Origin: Tolypeutes matacus
Lineage: Eukaryota; Chordata; Mammalia; Cingulata; Chlamyphoridae
Direction: 5' to 3'
DNA: 64,000 nucleotides
Assembly (NCBI GenBank): GCA_026826555.1
Contig: JAKSZT010053883.1
Coordinates: forward strand, 27,335,225-27,399,224
Shown: positions 1 to 13,990 of the stretch, piece after piece
Layout of the letters: each line of letters starts with the position of its first letter
Numbering within the stretch: the first letter of the stretch is position 1
Made by a program: the position numbers and the translations under genes
Notes under the pieces: model-generated
Seen by the model: the letters and a program-made list of their open reading frames with translations, nothing else
Told to the model about the DNA's origin: nothing
The model's database searches: none

Positions 1-1574
1 CAGTTCTCACCCCACGGCGCAGGTTTGCAGAAGTTAGCACCAATAAAAACCGTTAGAGGGGCACTGAGTCATCCCGGGCAAGGGAGCTGGTAGAGTGGAG
101 TTAGCAGTTGGGCGAGTTCTCGGTCCCTCTGGTGTCCACTTGGCGTGACTGCTGTGTCCAGCCCCTCCCAGGGCGTATCCAGTCTCTGGGCACTGATGGC
201 TCATCTAGCCTTTCCTTCAGCCCCATATGGCAGCAGCTTACTCCTTAGCAGCCAGGGGAGGCCAGGGTGGGCTGTCGGATCCCCCAAACCATATGTTCCT
301 ACAGACAGGCAGGCTGAAAGCATGTGGCATCTCTACATTGCTAAACACTCCTTCCAGTAGATGAGGCAGCCTACCTCTCTCCTGACCCCACCGCACTGGG
401 GAAGTGGCCTCAGTCTTGACCATGCTGCTGAGCACGGCCCCGTGGGATCCGGGCAGGATGGAGTTAAAATGGCCAGCTTGTCACAGTGCCTTTCTCCTCC
501 CTGAGCTCAGCCTCTGCCCCTTTCCCCCTAAAATGAAGGCTCTAGCCAGGGCCTGCTGGGCTTGCCAGGGGTGGGCTCAAGCAGGCATCTGGCTTCCCTG
601 ACTCCCATCTGTCCCCTGAACTTCTGAGCACCAGCTCAGACAACAATCATCGAAATAATCACTGGCTCCCCAGGTTTCGAGGTCGCTGCTCCTTTCTGGA
701 TGATTGTACAGATAGCAACAGAAGTCGTGATTGAGCGAACGACCCCCTGGTGCTTTGGTAAATATCAAAGATGGAATCTATGGGTGGGTGATGAATATTT
801 GTACATGGCACTCGATGTGGTGCCAGCTGCCAGCAAATTGGAACAATATTTCCATTGTACTATTTATGAAGCAATGCTTTCTAAAAGAAGCCATTCTTCA
901 AGCTAACAGTGCTGTATATTATAGAGATTGTTTAGGCTCCTGGGAGCCTCAAATCTGTTTCCAGATATGCAATTGCTCTATATCACTGATAGACCGAGAG
1001 AATTTGGGGGATCCAACAAACACTGAGATGTCACCAGTCCAAATAGTTTAGCCCACGGCTGCATCCAAATTGTTAAAAAAATATTTTTGTCCATAAAACC
1101 TATACTGGAATTAATGGATCAAGACATTAAGTATCAACAGTTGCTACTATCATGGTAAGGGAGACAATTAGACAGCATATGTTTTATGATGGGAGATACA
1201 CCATTTCCTATGGAGTCATCTTGCCAAAAAATCCAACTGAATCAGATCAAGCCTCTAATCCAACTTCCAACTTACAGGATACAGAGCACAGGGGAACATA
1301 TGAAATGATATCCTGGGAATGTAACCAGGGAAATCCAGAATGTGGAAAATTCCACTAGGCATATGACCTTTTTTCTTCAACAAATAAATTACAAGGGAAA
1401 AAAAAAGATGGAGGGGGAAACCTATAGATTAAAATATACATAAGAGACTGCCAATCCAAGGGTGGACTTTGGATTCTGACTCAAACAAACTATAAATTTA
1501 AAAAATATGACAACACTTATGAGATAATGGGAAGTGGAACACTCACTAGATATATGATGATATTAAAAAGATAC

Positions 1575-1618
1575 TTTTTTTCTTAATTAGAGAAGTTGTA
1601 GGTTTACAGAACAATCAT
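1575..1618 (-). mobile_element. Micro-insertion: 44-bp L1 3'-end fragment with target-site duplication
   Basis: On the minus strand the segment ends ACAACTTCTCTAATTAAG followed by an A run, and it is flanked by the direct repeat AAGATAC at 1568-1574 and 1619-1625. The same terminal sequence occurs in a second short insertion at 58691-58728. Together these suggest an extremely 5'-truncated retrotransposition of a LINE 3' end. Assignment of the donor element to a Xenarthran L1 is from memory. Confidence 0.6.
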
Positions 1619-1875
1619 AAGATACCTTTTTAATTAATAAAAAGTATAATGGGAACAGGATTTTCCCCTTAATTTCAAAGCATTATTCATCCTAATTCAT
1701 TAAGGAAAAAGCATTATTTTTCTCATTAAAATAAAATATTCATTGCAGAAAACTTAATAATAATAATAATTAAAAAAAAACAGAAAAGCACAAAGAAAAT
1801 AAAAACAACTCTCAGCATTCTTAATATTTGGTGACTATCTTTCCAGGCTTCATTCTATGCATACCTTATATCTGT

Positions 1876-1876
1876 T

Positions 1877-1930
<54 letters not shown>
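1876..1930. repeat. (CT)n microsatellite
   Basis: Uninterrupted CT dinucleotides after a short imperfect lead-in; probably polymorphic in length. Confidence 0.97.
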
Positions 1931-1933
<3 letters not shown>

Positions 1934-2249
1934 ATAAGATCAAGCTATAGATTCTATATAGTAATCTGCTCATTCACTTAATATAACATGCATATTTTTT
2001 CAAGTTATTAGATATTTTTCTGCAGTAGCATTTAAATAGTTGCAGGGATTTCTATTAAAAAATTAACACAATCCACAATATTCATACATCAGTTTCTAGA
2101 GTAGTAAGCACTCAATACTATATGATAAAAAATGAATGAGTGTTTTCTTCTACTACTTTTATCCTTGAATCTATTTGGAATTTATTTTGGCATATGGGAT
2201 AAGAGTCTACCTTTTCTCCCTGGTTGATTAGCCATTTGACCAAACCCTG

Positions 2250-2269
2250 TATATATATATATATATATA
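2250..2269. repeat. (TA)n microsatellite
   Basis: Ten TA dinucleotides within the L1-derived region. Confidence 0.95.
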
Positions 2270-5200
2270 AAATGAAATACATTTGGTTTTGTTTGTCAAC
2301 TTCCTATTCTGTTCCATTAGTCTATTTGTCTATTCCTGTGCCTGAACCTCACTGTTTTAGTTACTGTACCTTTACATATATTCAAATATTTAATAAGGCA
2401 AGATCTCCCTCATTTGTCCTCTTGTTTTCATTATTCGCCCATATTTATTCTTCTAGATATGCTTGAGAAGAATATTCCCAAATAACAAAATATCCTTGTA
2501 TAATTATGTCTGAATTACATAAAATGTATGGATTAGTTTGAGGAAAAACCATACATCTATATAATATTTCTTCCTATATAAATACATGGTTTCTGGCTCA
2601 TGGTGTTTTCTTTTATGTCTCAATAATGTTCTGTAGTTATTCTGGTTATTTATATATTTTTGATTGCTATTGGGAATTGGGCCTTTATATTTATTTCTTA
2701 ACAGAATATTGCTAACGTATAAGAAAATTGCTTTGGTGATCCAGTTTATCATTATACACAGGTGATGGGAATATCTTCCCGAGAAATCCAAGGGAATCTA
2801 TGCACATCCATTATACCTAATGGATGGTTGATTTCAAAACGATTATATTGAATGGATAGCTTTTTGTGCACAATTACAAACAATGTGGGCATTGCTATAA
2901 ATATTCCTGCACATTGGCTTACACACTTGTGCTGGAGAGTTTCTCTAAGACATACATCTAGAACAGAGAAGTGAGTTGCAGGGAATGCAAATCTTCACTT
3001 TCTTACGTGTTGCCAGAGTGGTATCAAGATACTCTCTCGCTAGAAATGTATAAGAGCTTTCATTGCTAGGTGTGAAATGGTATCTTGTTTTAATTTGTAT
3101 TTTTTGATTACCACTGAGATTGAGCATCTTTTTGCATGTTTATCAACAATTCTACTTTCCTTTTCTTGCCTATTCATATCCTTTGTTCATCTATGAACAT
3201 ATCTCCCCACATTCATTAAAAATGTCCTTTAAGACAAATGACATTTTTCATATTCTTTAAATATGTTTTTTATGTTTAATGTTCCTAAAATATGCATTTA
3301 TCTGATTATGGCCTTTAAAAATAAAGAGTTATAATTTTGTCAGTAAAGGTCATGCACTTTTTGGTAAGCATATTGCTAGATGTCTTACAGTATTTTTTTT
3401 TTTTTATTATGAATCTGATTTTTTTCCTGATTCTATGTTTTAATTGTTATGGAGACACCAGCAGCCTTGCCAAATTGGCCGATGGCCCTGATAGTTTATC
3501 AATTGATTCTTTTGTATTTCCTAAATGAAAGATAACATTTTCTAAATTCCTTTCCAAATTTAATGCTTTTTTTGATATAACTATAGTGGCTTGGATCTTC
3601 AGAGCAGTATTGAATACTATGGGTGATGACAGACAAACTGGTTGTATTCCTGACTTCCCTGGGAATCCTTTGGGAGTTTTGCCATTAAGTATAATGTTTA
3701 CTCTAGGTGTTTGATAGAAACTTTTGATCAGATTAAGAAAGTTATCTTCTATTCACCATTTTCTGAGATACTTTTAAAAAATCATGAATGAGTATTGAAT
3801 TTCATCACATGATGTTTTGGGGTTTTTTGGCGGGTTCTTTTTCCCTTCTAATCTGTCTACAGAATATTAGGGTGAACCACATTAAATTACTGATATTTGA
3901 CCTGTTTTGACCAAAAATAAAATGGCAATTTCATGTAGTTTCCCGAATACATAACTTCATGAACTTTCCCTCATGAACTCATCTGCACCGTCCTGGAATA
4001 AATCCCATGTTACCATTTTTGTTTAATTCACTGCGGGATTCAATCTGAAGTATTTAATTTAGGATTTTCAGATCTATGCTGATAAGTGGGATTGGTCTAA
4101 TAGTTTCTATTCTTACACTGCCCTCATTCAGTTTGGTATAAATGTTTCTACCTGCTTCATTAAAAAAAATGAGTTGGGAGGTAGAAACTTGTTTTTCTCT
4201 TTTCTGAAACCAGTTGGTTATTACAGGGACTAATTATTTCCTGAAGATTTGTTAAAATTCACCTGTAAAACAGTCTGGATCTGGGGTCGTTGAGAGAGAG
4301 TCTGAGAAGGAATTCCAAATTTTTAATGGTTATTGGCCTATTCAGATTTTCTATATTTTCTTGATTTTTAGTATTATTTTCTGTAAGAATTTCCATTTCA
4401 TTTAAGCTTTTAAATTTCTTGTTTTACCATTGTTCCTCCATATTTTTTTATTACTTCCATAATCACTACTATATCAATAATTATTCTCTCTTTTCATTAC
4501 TAATATGTATTTGTGGCTTCTGCTCCTTGATCAGTCTTGCCAGGTTCACTTATTTTATTAGTTATTTTTTTAAAGAACTAGCTTTTGGTTTTGTTGGTAA
4601 TTGCTATTGTTTTTCAGTTTTCTTTTTTCAGCCATTTCTGCTTTTATCTTTATAAATAAATTTCTTTGGATTTATTCTATTGAATTATTTAAGCTACCTA
4701 AAACTTTATTTTGAACCTAGGTGATCTGGCAGAGACTAACAGAGTATATTAAAAACTTCCATGATGACTGTAACTTTATTAAATTTTTTTACATTTCTCG
4801 CAGGTTTTATTTAATTTATTCCTGCTATGTTATTTGGCACATAAAGTTTTACTGTGGATTGATTGTACGTTTTATTAGTAGAAGAGAATCTTCTTTTTCC
4901 ATTTTTTATGAGACGTGGGAGAAGTTCTCAAATTTATCTTATAATAAACTGATTTCATTTTTCTGTGGTTTACTATCCTCTCTCCATTGCCTCCATTCCA
5001 TTTTTTTAATTGGGTGATCATGTTTTTCATCTCTACTCAATTTTTCTTCATCTCAGATTGCTCTGTTTTCATGATTGCCTATTTTTTGTGTCGTAAATAT
5101 AATATTCTCTCAAATCCTGTTAAGAATACAAATTAGGAACTTAAGTTTTTTTCTTTGTTGCTTAGAGGGCGACAATTAGCTCTGAATCTTCAGATAGAAC

Positions 5201-6309
5201 TATTTCTTCTGATCTCCTGTATATTTTCATATATCCAGTTATTTTTCTTGTTGGCACATGATTAGGGTGGGAGAATGGAAACACCCAGTCATCTGTAAGG
5301 GGGAGCAGAAGACCTAAGTCAGAAGATGCCATAGCTGGGGCATCTCCTTGGTGCTAAAGTGTGTGTGTTTGTGCACACACACTTATCATCACGGCAGCCT
5401 CTTCTCTAATGAGGCTGACCCACTCTAGTTAGGTTCATATAAAAAAAGCCAAATAAAAGTCACAGTACCATGTCAAGTGGGAATAGCAGCCCTGTGTGTT
5501 CTCCCAGACTTAGTAACTTCCAGAGGAGCTAGTAGGTTTGAGATCTGGTCTCTGCCAACGAGCCCATGGTGTGTCCTTGACCCCAGGCTCTGCTGCTCTG
5601 AGTCAGGTGGTCTTAGGTTTTTCCTAAGGTTTCTGCCACTTAATTCACAAGCAGGATTTCACTTCACTTGTGTGCATTGTCATGTGTAGCCCCTTTCTCA
5701 ATCTGGACCCATTCTTGGCTAGTCCACTTGGCAAGAATTCGTTTAGGTGGTATGTGAAAGGCACTCTGCCCTAATATCCAGTGCTGAGACCACATTTTCC
5801 TGTTTTTATATTCCTTTAGTCATTTCATGGGAACTGTAGAGGATATAGTTACATGCATGTGTTTCATTTGCCATCTTGAGCTGCAAGTTGTCTTTTGATA
5901 GCATTGCATTTAAAAGCCCCTCTTGTCTCTTGATGATGCCAGAGTAACAGCAAGTAGCATCAAGAATGACCGTGCAGGGGGTCAAGGTCTAAAGGAGTGT
6001 GGCTGGTTCTGGGAAACAAGCTGGGGGTGTGGGGGAGTGAAGTAAAGAAATTTGTAATTATCAAGGATAAGGAACGGGGCTGGAGTCACAAACACAAGAA
6101 AACAGGCAAATTTCATGGGCCAGAAATAGAGGATTGTATGGAAGGCCTAGAGGATTAATCAGGTACATGCAATATTGGGTTTTGGGGGACAAGTCAGGTG
6201 TGGAGGAGGTACCAGGTCTCCTTGGTCATTTGGCTTTCATTAGAGGGGCAGGCAAGTCCCCAGGATTAGGAATATGCCAGTCCTGGAAGATGGGTGGGTT
6301 AGACCTGGG

Positions 6310-6760
6310 GGTGGTAGACTGAATGACAACCCCAGTTTGGACATGTTCTTGGTGTTGGTCCACATTGTGGTGGGGGAGGACCCATTGCAAATAAGAGCTC
6401 TTCAAGATGTCACTTCATTTAAGGTGTGCCCAATTCAATCAGGTTGGACTTTTTAAACTGGGTTACTGGGTTCCTTTATCAGCAAAGTGAAAGTCAGATG
6501 GAGAGAGAAGCCATGGCGGGCAGCCAGAAACCATAAGTCAAGGAAACCCGGGGGGATAATGGAGGAGATATCACCAGGTGCATTGCCATGTGATGGAAAA
6601 GCCAAAGAACCCCAAAGGCTGCAGGGCAGCCAGAAGATAACTGACCTCAGGAAGAAACTAACCTTCTAGCCCCTGAAACCTTGAGCCAAATAAGTTCCTG
6701 TTAAGCCAACCCATGGTGTGTTATTTATTTTAGCAGCTAGGAAACTGAAATACAGAGCAT
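6310..6760 (+). mobile_element. MaLR/ERVL-type LTR remnant
   Basis: The segment has the character of a mammalian MaLR LTR: an early region with tggtccacattgtgg, a middle region rich in gagaagccatgg-like sequence, and a 3' part with AATAAG and the ttatttattttagcagctag ending. Ends and duplication were not resolved, and the family call is from memory. Confidence 0.5.
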
Positions 6761-8105
6761 AGACAAGTCGGATTTGGAGGTGAGTTGGCTTCTCTGGGTT
6801 CCTTCTGCACACATTCCTGTCGAGGTAGACAAAAGTGCCAGGTTCAAATGGCAGTGCCACTGCAGCTGCATGGCTGGTCTGAAACTTTAACTGCCTGTTT
6901 CTTTTAGTTCTGAAACAGTTCTGGTACCTACCCGTGCCTCAGTTTCTCCCTTAGGTGGGCAAGGGCCTCTGAGGAGAACTTAGATCAGGAAGAGAACACA
7001 GGATACCATCCTGCTCTCTTGCTGATTTTGCTTACCCTTTCCCAGGGCCCAGTTCTATCCAAGTTCTGGTGGTAACAAGGTCCCCTTCAGCTGGGTCAGA
7101 AGCCACAGCCCAATCTTCTGAGGAGGACACTAGAGAGGCTGAGACACAGGAGGAGGATGCCTTCTAAGCCCAGTATTAGAAAGCTGGGGTCCTTTACAGC
7201 TGGGTGCCAGGGCTAGCTGGGCAGGTGACTGAAGAGACAGAGTCTGACGGCTAGGAAGTTCCTCTCTAAGAAAAGCAGAAATTCAGCCCCCACCCCCCAA
7301 ACCCTGTAGGACTTCCTGGAGTTCTGCATCTTGTCGAGCCCCTTCTGACCTCTGACCTGGTTTTTGTGCTCCTTGTCCCTCCGTTCTTTCCTTCTTATCC
7401 TGACTTCCTCAGAATATCCCTCTTCTGCCTGTCTATGAAGCTTCTCACCTGCTCCTACAGCTGATCTTGACATGCTGTTGGCGTGTACACGTGCTGTCTA
7501 TGTCTTGGGCGCTACTCTGAATCTAGACCACTTGGTGAAGAGGCTTGAGCACCAGTTACACTCCATGTGACCCACAGCACCTAAGAGCCATTTCTGCTGG
7601 ACCCATCAGGCCACATGCCCAGAACTGCTGCTCACCCTCCCTTCAAAACCTGCACAATATAACTTATGCCTCAAAGATACCTTTTTCTGCAGAGCTAACA
7701 ATGGCACTCAAGCAGAAGGCTTCAGTGTTGTCCAGATGGCACCACTTCCACCTGTACCACTATAGAGCATAAGTCACTCCAGCCTGGCTGTCCCCAGCCG
7801 TACTCTCTGAAGGTCTGCTGTCTATGATGAACAAATGGGTGGAGAGCAGTGAGGGTCAGGGTGATGGCCCTTGGAAAGGTAGAAAGCCCTTGGCTAGTGC
7901 TCACTTATAGGGAGATGCACTATGTTTTCCTGTGTCTGGAGAGCTCAGGGATTGAAAAATAGAGCGTATAAAGCCAGTGACAGGGCTCCAAACTCCACTG
8001 GGATTGTTCTGTCCTGTTTCATGCACACCCAGTCCCAACTGTATCTCATGAATACAAATTCTTGCATTCAAGAAGGATTAGGTAAGAGTGAGAACAGCCT
8101 TCCAA

Positions 8106-8132
8106 ACACACACACACACACACACACACACA
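8106..8132. repeat. (CA)n microsatellite
   Basis: Uninterrupted CA repeat, followed by a shorter degenerate CA tract. Confidence 0.96.
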
Positions 8133-8716
8133 TGCACACATAGCATACCAGAAAACACATGCCATAGAGGGTTGGTCAAGAGTATCATCTGTGCATAAAA
8201 AAGATGGCTCATTCATCACATCTAGAGAGAATCCTTAACAATAGGGATTTAATAGTTTCTCTTTGGATTTTCCAGAGCAGTGATTGTTTCAACTTTTTCT
8301 AATGTTAGGACTTCCCTGACTACAAGGGAATAAAACTATATTAGAATAAGCTAAAAAAAATTTTTGATTTGGGATGAAAATGGACATACATTATGTGAGA
8401 CGTTCCTTATAAACCATCTCAATAAGACAGTGCTTTAGTAAGTTCTCCAAAGTCAGCTCTTGATTATGTGCACATACACACATTATTGGAGGTACCCACT
8501 TACTCACACACATACAGAAATGTGCTCAGTTTCTTAACAACTCACTCTATATCATCCAAAATTCCAAGTCCTTATCATGTCTTTCTCTTGAATCAACTTG
8601 CTTTAACCCCACTGCTACGCATAGGCCATCCCCACTGGACATTGAGGTTACTGTAACGGCCTATGCTCTACCAAAACCTATGCCAAAGACAGGCAAATTG
8701 CAAACACACGTCTACT

Positions 8717-8756
8717 GGGACAAGTATGCACAGTCAGGGACAAGTATGCACAGTCA
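8717..8756. repeat. Perfect 20-bp tandem duplication
   Basis: The unit gggacaagtatgcacagtca occurs twice back to back with no mismatch, which implies a recent duplication. Confidence 0.95.
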
Positions 8757-9073
8757 CAGATCCTAAAACCCAAATAGATAGGTAGACACAGATTCACACA
8801 ATGTGGAGACATGTATGAAAGCAACTATATCCACAAACACATATCTACACAAATGCACCCACACATGCCCTCATACACACATTCTAATAGCTTTTCATTA
8901 CCCATGTTGATGGTCAGGGTTTATAATGGAAAATCACTGGCCCCTCCATCTGAATTTATTATTATTTTTTTATAATGAGGTCAACACATGCTCAATCGCA
9001 ATGTATTTGAAAGCAGTCAGCTCTTAATCAAACACAAAAGCCACATTCTGAGACACTCACATATCCTTCTCTA

Positions 9074-9547
<474 letters not shown>

Positions 9548-9829
9548 CTATGAGACTTCCTGTCAAGCTTTTTCTTAATACTTGTCCATCTATATTTCTG
9601 CCTGGTTTCTTATCTCTCTCCCTCTGTTTGTCGGTCTCTCTCTCTTCTGCAGAAATAGAAATGAGCCCACCAGGCACCCTTTACTTGCACAGTGTTATAA
9701 GCAGTTGTTTCCCACACCTGTTCATCAGCAACAGAAATGACTAAGAGATTTGGGGTTGGGGGTGCAGGCAGCTGAGCGATGACAGATGAAGTCTTTTTAG
9801 TATTTGAGGATAGAAGCTAAGAAGGGAGA

Positions 9830-9970
9830 GTATCAAATAATAATTGCGAGCATCTTCTGAGATCTTATGTGCAAAACACCAGGAGAAAAGTTGTTTCAAC
9901 AACCTATCCCATGAGGGAGGTATAGTTATCATCCTTGTTTTAAAAGTAACCAACCTGGGGCTGAGCAATT
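9830..9970 (-). repeat. MIR SINE fragment
   Basis: Antisense MIR-like core with the catccttgttttaaaag segment, where MIR usually reads catttta; degraded. Confidence 0.5.
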
Positions 9971-10059
9971 TAGGAAGAGCAGGGGGCTGAGAATTCCTTT
10001 GTCCTGGAAGTAAGGAACCCTGAGTCTCAGGGAAAATTTAGCATATACACATTGGAATC

Positions 10060-10330
10060 CTATTTCATTCACTCTCTCCTCTCAAAATCTGTTTCTCCAC
10101 GCCCAGGATTAGTCATTCCTTCCCGTTGTTCCCACATAATTTTATATGCCTTTATTTATAGCACTTATCACATTTCCCCTGAGTTGTCTGTTAACACTTC
10201 AATCTCCTCTGCTGCACTGTGACCCTCTGGGGACTTGGTCATGTTTCTATACCCCCAACTCCCACTCAATGCCTGACCCAGGGCAGGCATTAGCAGATGG
10301 ATGGGGACATAGCTCAGAAGCCCTACGTGC
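10060..10330 (+). repeat. L2 LINE 3' fragment
   Basis: Shows the L2 3' motif order: tagcacttatcacattt, then ctgcactgtgaccctctgggg, then a cccaactc / caatgcctgacccaggg tail. Confidence 0.65.
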
Positions 10331-10583
10331 ACTGGAGAAAAAACAAGGCTGAAGTTGGCTCGCTGGATCTTGAATAATTGCGAAGCCTCTCTCAGTGCTC
10401 TAAAAGTGCCCTGGGCTCCTACCGCATTGTATCATGCTTGCCTGTACCAAAGTTTGTACCAAACTTTGTACTATTGTACACATTTTGTACCAAACTGTGA
10501 ATTACTTGAGGGCTGAGGTCATGCTTTATGAATCTATGGATCTCCAAGGCTTAGCCAGATTGTCTCTAAAATACATATTTGCC

Positions 10584-10608
10584 GAATGAATGAATGAATG
10601 AATGAATA
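10584..10608. repeat. (GAAT)n microsatellite
   Basis: About six GAAT tetranucleotides. Confidence 0.95.
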
Positions 10609-11459
10609 TGGAGTACCCTGAGCTCATACGACATACAGTCCTAAAAATAATTAAGTTCCAGAAGGATTTAAATACAGTCCAGATGGTGGGCCCATATTTG
10701 TCTGGACATATGGGGAGTTTGGAGCATGTCCTGAGTATTTGAGGTTGGTGGCGGCAATTCTGCTTTCTCCAAACCATCTGTTCTGTCAGTGTCCTTATTC
10801 TAGGCAGAGTCCTTGGCTGGAAGGACCATGAGGTTGACCCAGAGGACCTGGCTTTGACAACATGTTCAACCCTAATTGCCCTAAGTCAGAAGAGTATTTG
10901 GCTGAGGCAGTCTAGATGGAGCATGTGGTATAGGAATAGTCAGAGATGACCTTGTGGTAGCCTTGGTTACACTCCTGGGACTTAGGGATCCAATGTGTTC
11001 TCTAGTCCCCAAGCCTGTTCCTTAGACCTTTGGAGACAGTGACCATGCCCCACCACCAAGTCACTAGTTTCTCAATGGGCCCTACTCCCTGGGCTCTATC
11101 TAGTTCAGGACCAGCTTCAGTATCCTTAGACTTTATACAAGCCATCATTTGTCTTGGAGGAGTAATCTAGCTTAGAGGTACCTTAAACTCAGCCTGTTTT
11201 CAAAGTAACTAAATATTCATAATGAGTGTGCTGAGCTGGGGCATAAAACTAAAGGGACAGTGGTGGGCAGGTACCCTAGGAGTGATAACCAGTGATAATT
11301 TAGGTAGCTATATGTCTAGATTGTATATATTTTCTGGGTGAAAGACCTGAGATGGGGAGATCTTAGGAAGAGGCCAAGGGCCATGCACATTTAGACATTT
11401 ATTACTCAGTCAAATCACATGAGCATCCTCTGAAGGATCTGTTATCTCTGGGAGAGGAA

Positions 11460-11640
11460 TGTGGTACAATGAAATGAGCAGGGACTTTGAAGTCAGACAA
11501 ACAAGTTATATTAACTCTCTGAACCTTGGTCTCTCCATCTGGACAAGAACAGCATCTCATGAAAAGAATGAGATTTTATATATAAAGTAGGTGGCCCAGG
11601 GGCTGGCACCTATGAGGCCCTCAACAAGTGCTGTTCCTCC
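11460..11640 (+). repeat. MIR SINE
   Basis: MIR order is visible: gactttgaagtcagacaaac, ctctgaaccttggtctctcc, and an end with ggctggcacctatgaggccc. Confidence 0.6.
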
Positions 11641-13339
11641 TCTTTCTCCCCATCCATCCCAGGTGAGTATGTGCGGTCCACCTGCTTCCATGTGGAGCAC
11701 TAGCTGCCTGTGCTCTGGGACGAGCAAAACACAGAGAGGCTTCTTGGGAAGCCCGCAGCTCACAGCACCCTCAATGTTCCCGATGCCTTTTACCCTCTGC
11801 CTAGTTCTTCACAGCTGGCTTTCCTTAAACATGGTTTTTGGCATATTTTTGGAGCCCCTCCCCATCAGTAGCTATAGGCCCCATCTCTGCTCTAGCATGA
11901 CCCTCTCATTTTTCCTACACGCCGAACACCTTCATGAGGATGGAAACTGGGCTGACAGATCTGGATGTGGTCAGTCCTGGACATCCACCAGGTCCTGACC
12001 CTCTGCCAGGGCCCCTGTCCTGGGCACCATGGAGGGTCCAGGAAGGTAGAAGGACATGGCACTTACTTCTGGGAGAGTTTCCAAAGGAATAGGGGAGATG
12101 AGCAGATGCACTGAAAAGCCAAACACAAGTGTAAATGGAAACAAATAAATGTTCTGGAGAAACAGACAGTCCTCTGTACAGGAAAGTGCTGCTGATCATT
12201 TAGACATCTGTGACTTCTGTCACCCCCATCAGAAGAGGTTGCATTAAGAGCAGGGGCTGTATCTTATCCATCAGTCTGGGGCCCCTGAGGTAGAGGGTGA
12301 GGTCTTCTCCATCACACCAGGGCTCCCAAGGATAGGGCCATGTCTTCTGCTGCAGATTGGGGTCCTCTGGGGTCAGGGATTGTCACTTCTACATCAGATT
12401 CTGGGGCTTCTGAGGTCAGGGGCTGTGTCAGCCCCATCACACCATGAATTAGAGCCAAGGGTGTTCATTTCCTTCTCAGCTAGGAATTTTCCTGGTAACA
12501 CTGCGTGGGCTAAACCATGCAGTTTACACCTACAGTACACGTGACAACTGGTAGCATCCCCTGGGTGGGCATTCCCACAACACCTCCATCCCCAGCCTCT
12601 GCCACAGAGCTTGTGGTAGTTAGAGGTGGTGATAATTGCCATGTGTTATTAATAACAAGTGACACAGAAGGCAAACATAAGAATGAAAATATTGTGAGGT
12701 GTCACGAACAAACAGTAATTGGAATAATAAGTTAACGAATGAGTTTATGTTATGAGATAAATGAGGCAACAGCTTAAGGAGTGTATGTATCTGTGGTCCA
12801 AGAAAAATTTCCCCCAGAAATGCCTAGCTGAGGACCTTTTCCCAGGGATGAAAAGAGCTGCTAGCTGCCAGATACCTTTCGAAAGCCAAGATGACCCATT
12901 AACTGTGAACACAAAAGGACTTTCCATGCAGCTGGACTGGTAAAACAAGCAAGAACAAATAAACAACAATAAAAAAGAGTGGGATAAAGCCCTGCAAAAA
13001 TCCCCCAATCCAACAACCATGTGGTGGATGGTGCTTCAGAATTAATCCAAGAAAAGAGCCAACAGACGCTGGGCTCATGTAAGGCCCTATGGAGTGTCTA
13101 GAAGACTCACAGATACAAAAGTTCTCTGAGGAAAGGGACACTGCCTTCAAGATGCCAACTCAAGTTGGCTCTTACTTAATTCACTATTCAAGCTGCTCAT
13201 TTTGGCTCGACTGTGAAGAATATGAACTGAACTTACAATGGGAGAGGTTATGTGTGTGTGCCCAGGTCAGGCTGGGGGGATGCTTTGGGGGATGGTGTAT
13301 GGGAGAAGGGATAAACTTTAGAGTCATTTAACTGGTAAA

Positions 13340-13750
13340 ATATGGAATTCCATATGTACACACAATGGAACATTATTTAGCCATAAAAAGAAATGAAGTT
13401 CTACTGATCCTGCTACAACGTGGATGAATCTCCGAAACACTATGATAACGGGAGGAAGCCAGACTTGCAAGGACACATACTATGATTCCATGTCTTTGAA
13501 ATATCCATACTAGGGGAATCTATAGAGATAGAAGGCAGATTGGTGTTGGCAGGGGCTGTGGTAAGAGGGAATGGGGAGAAACTGTTTAATGGGCAAATGG
13601 TTTTACTTTGGAGCAATGAAATTGTTTTGGACCAGGATAGAGGTGGTGGGTGCATGCGGCTGTGATGTACTGAATGCCACTGAGTTGTTTGCTTTAAAAT
13701 GTTTGATTTTGCTATCTGAATTTCACCTCAATAAATTATTTTTCAAAAAC
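13340..13750 (+). mobile_element. L1 3' UTR fragment (L1M type)
   Basis: Contains the L1M 3' UTR series acaatggaacattatttagc, cgtggatgaatctccgaaac, tgattccatgtctttgaaat and a terminal cctcaataaattattt polyadenylation end followed by an A-rich stretch. Confidence 0.8.
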
Positions 13751-13819
13751 AGAATTCCATGACATTAGTGATTTGTATGAATTTTTCTTTTCTGAGACTG
13801 TAAAAGGCTATTGGCAAAA

Positions 13820-13990
13820 TAACAATAATTACCTAGTGCCTCCTGGTGTATGCACATTTTGCCACCTAATCCTGGACTGAAGCTTGAGAGTGGGATGTTC
13901 TTATCTCAGTTTTATACGTGAGGAAGCTGAGACTGAGGGGGAGTTTGGCGGCTGCCTACGCTCTAGCAGCTGGAAAGTGGCAGAGCAGAG
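13820..13990 (-). repeat. MIR SINE fragment
   Basis: Antisense MIR signature tctcagttttatacgtgagg followed by aagctgagactgag. Confidence 0.6.

Larger units (their letters stand above)
1640..5250 (-). mobile_element. Old L1 LINE, antisense, ORF2 and 3' region remnants
   Basis: The plus strand reads as the complement of an L1. 2860-3140 matches the ORF2 C-terminal segment, 3440-4010 the reverse transcriptase part, and 4255-4700 carries the signature around cacctgtaaaacagtctgga and aactagcttttggttttgtt, all in L1 order. Many stops and indels make it an inactive ancient copy. Both limits are approximate. Confidence 0.75.

Noticed and set aside
11591..11998. 135-codon plus-strand open frame
   Set aside because: Begins in a MIR and shows no domain; adjacent splice-like strings do not connect to other exons.
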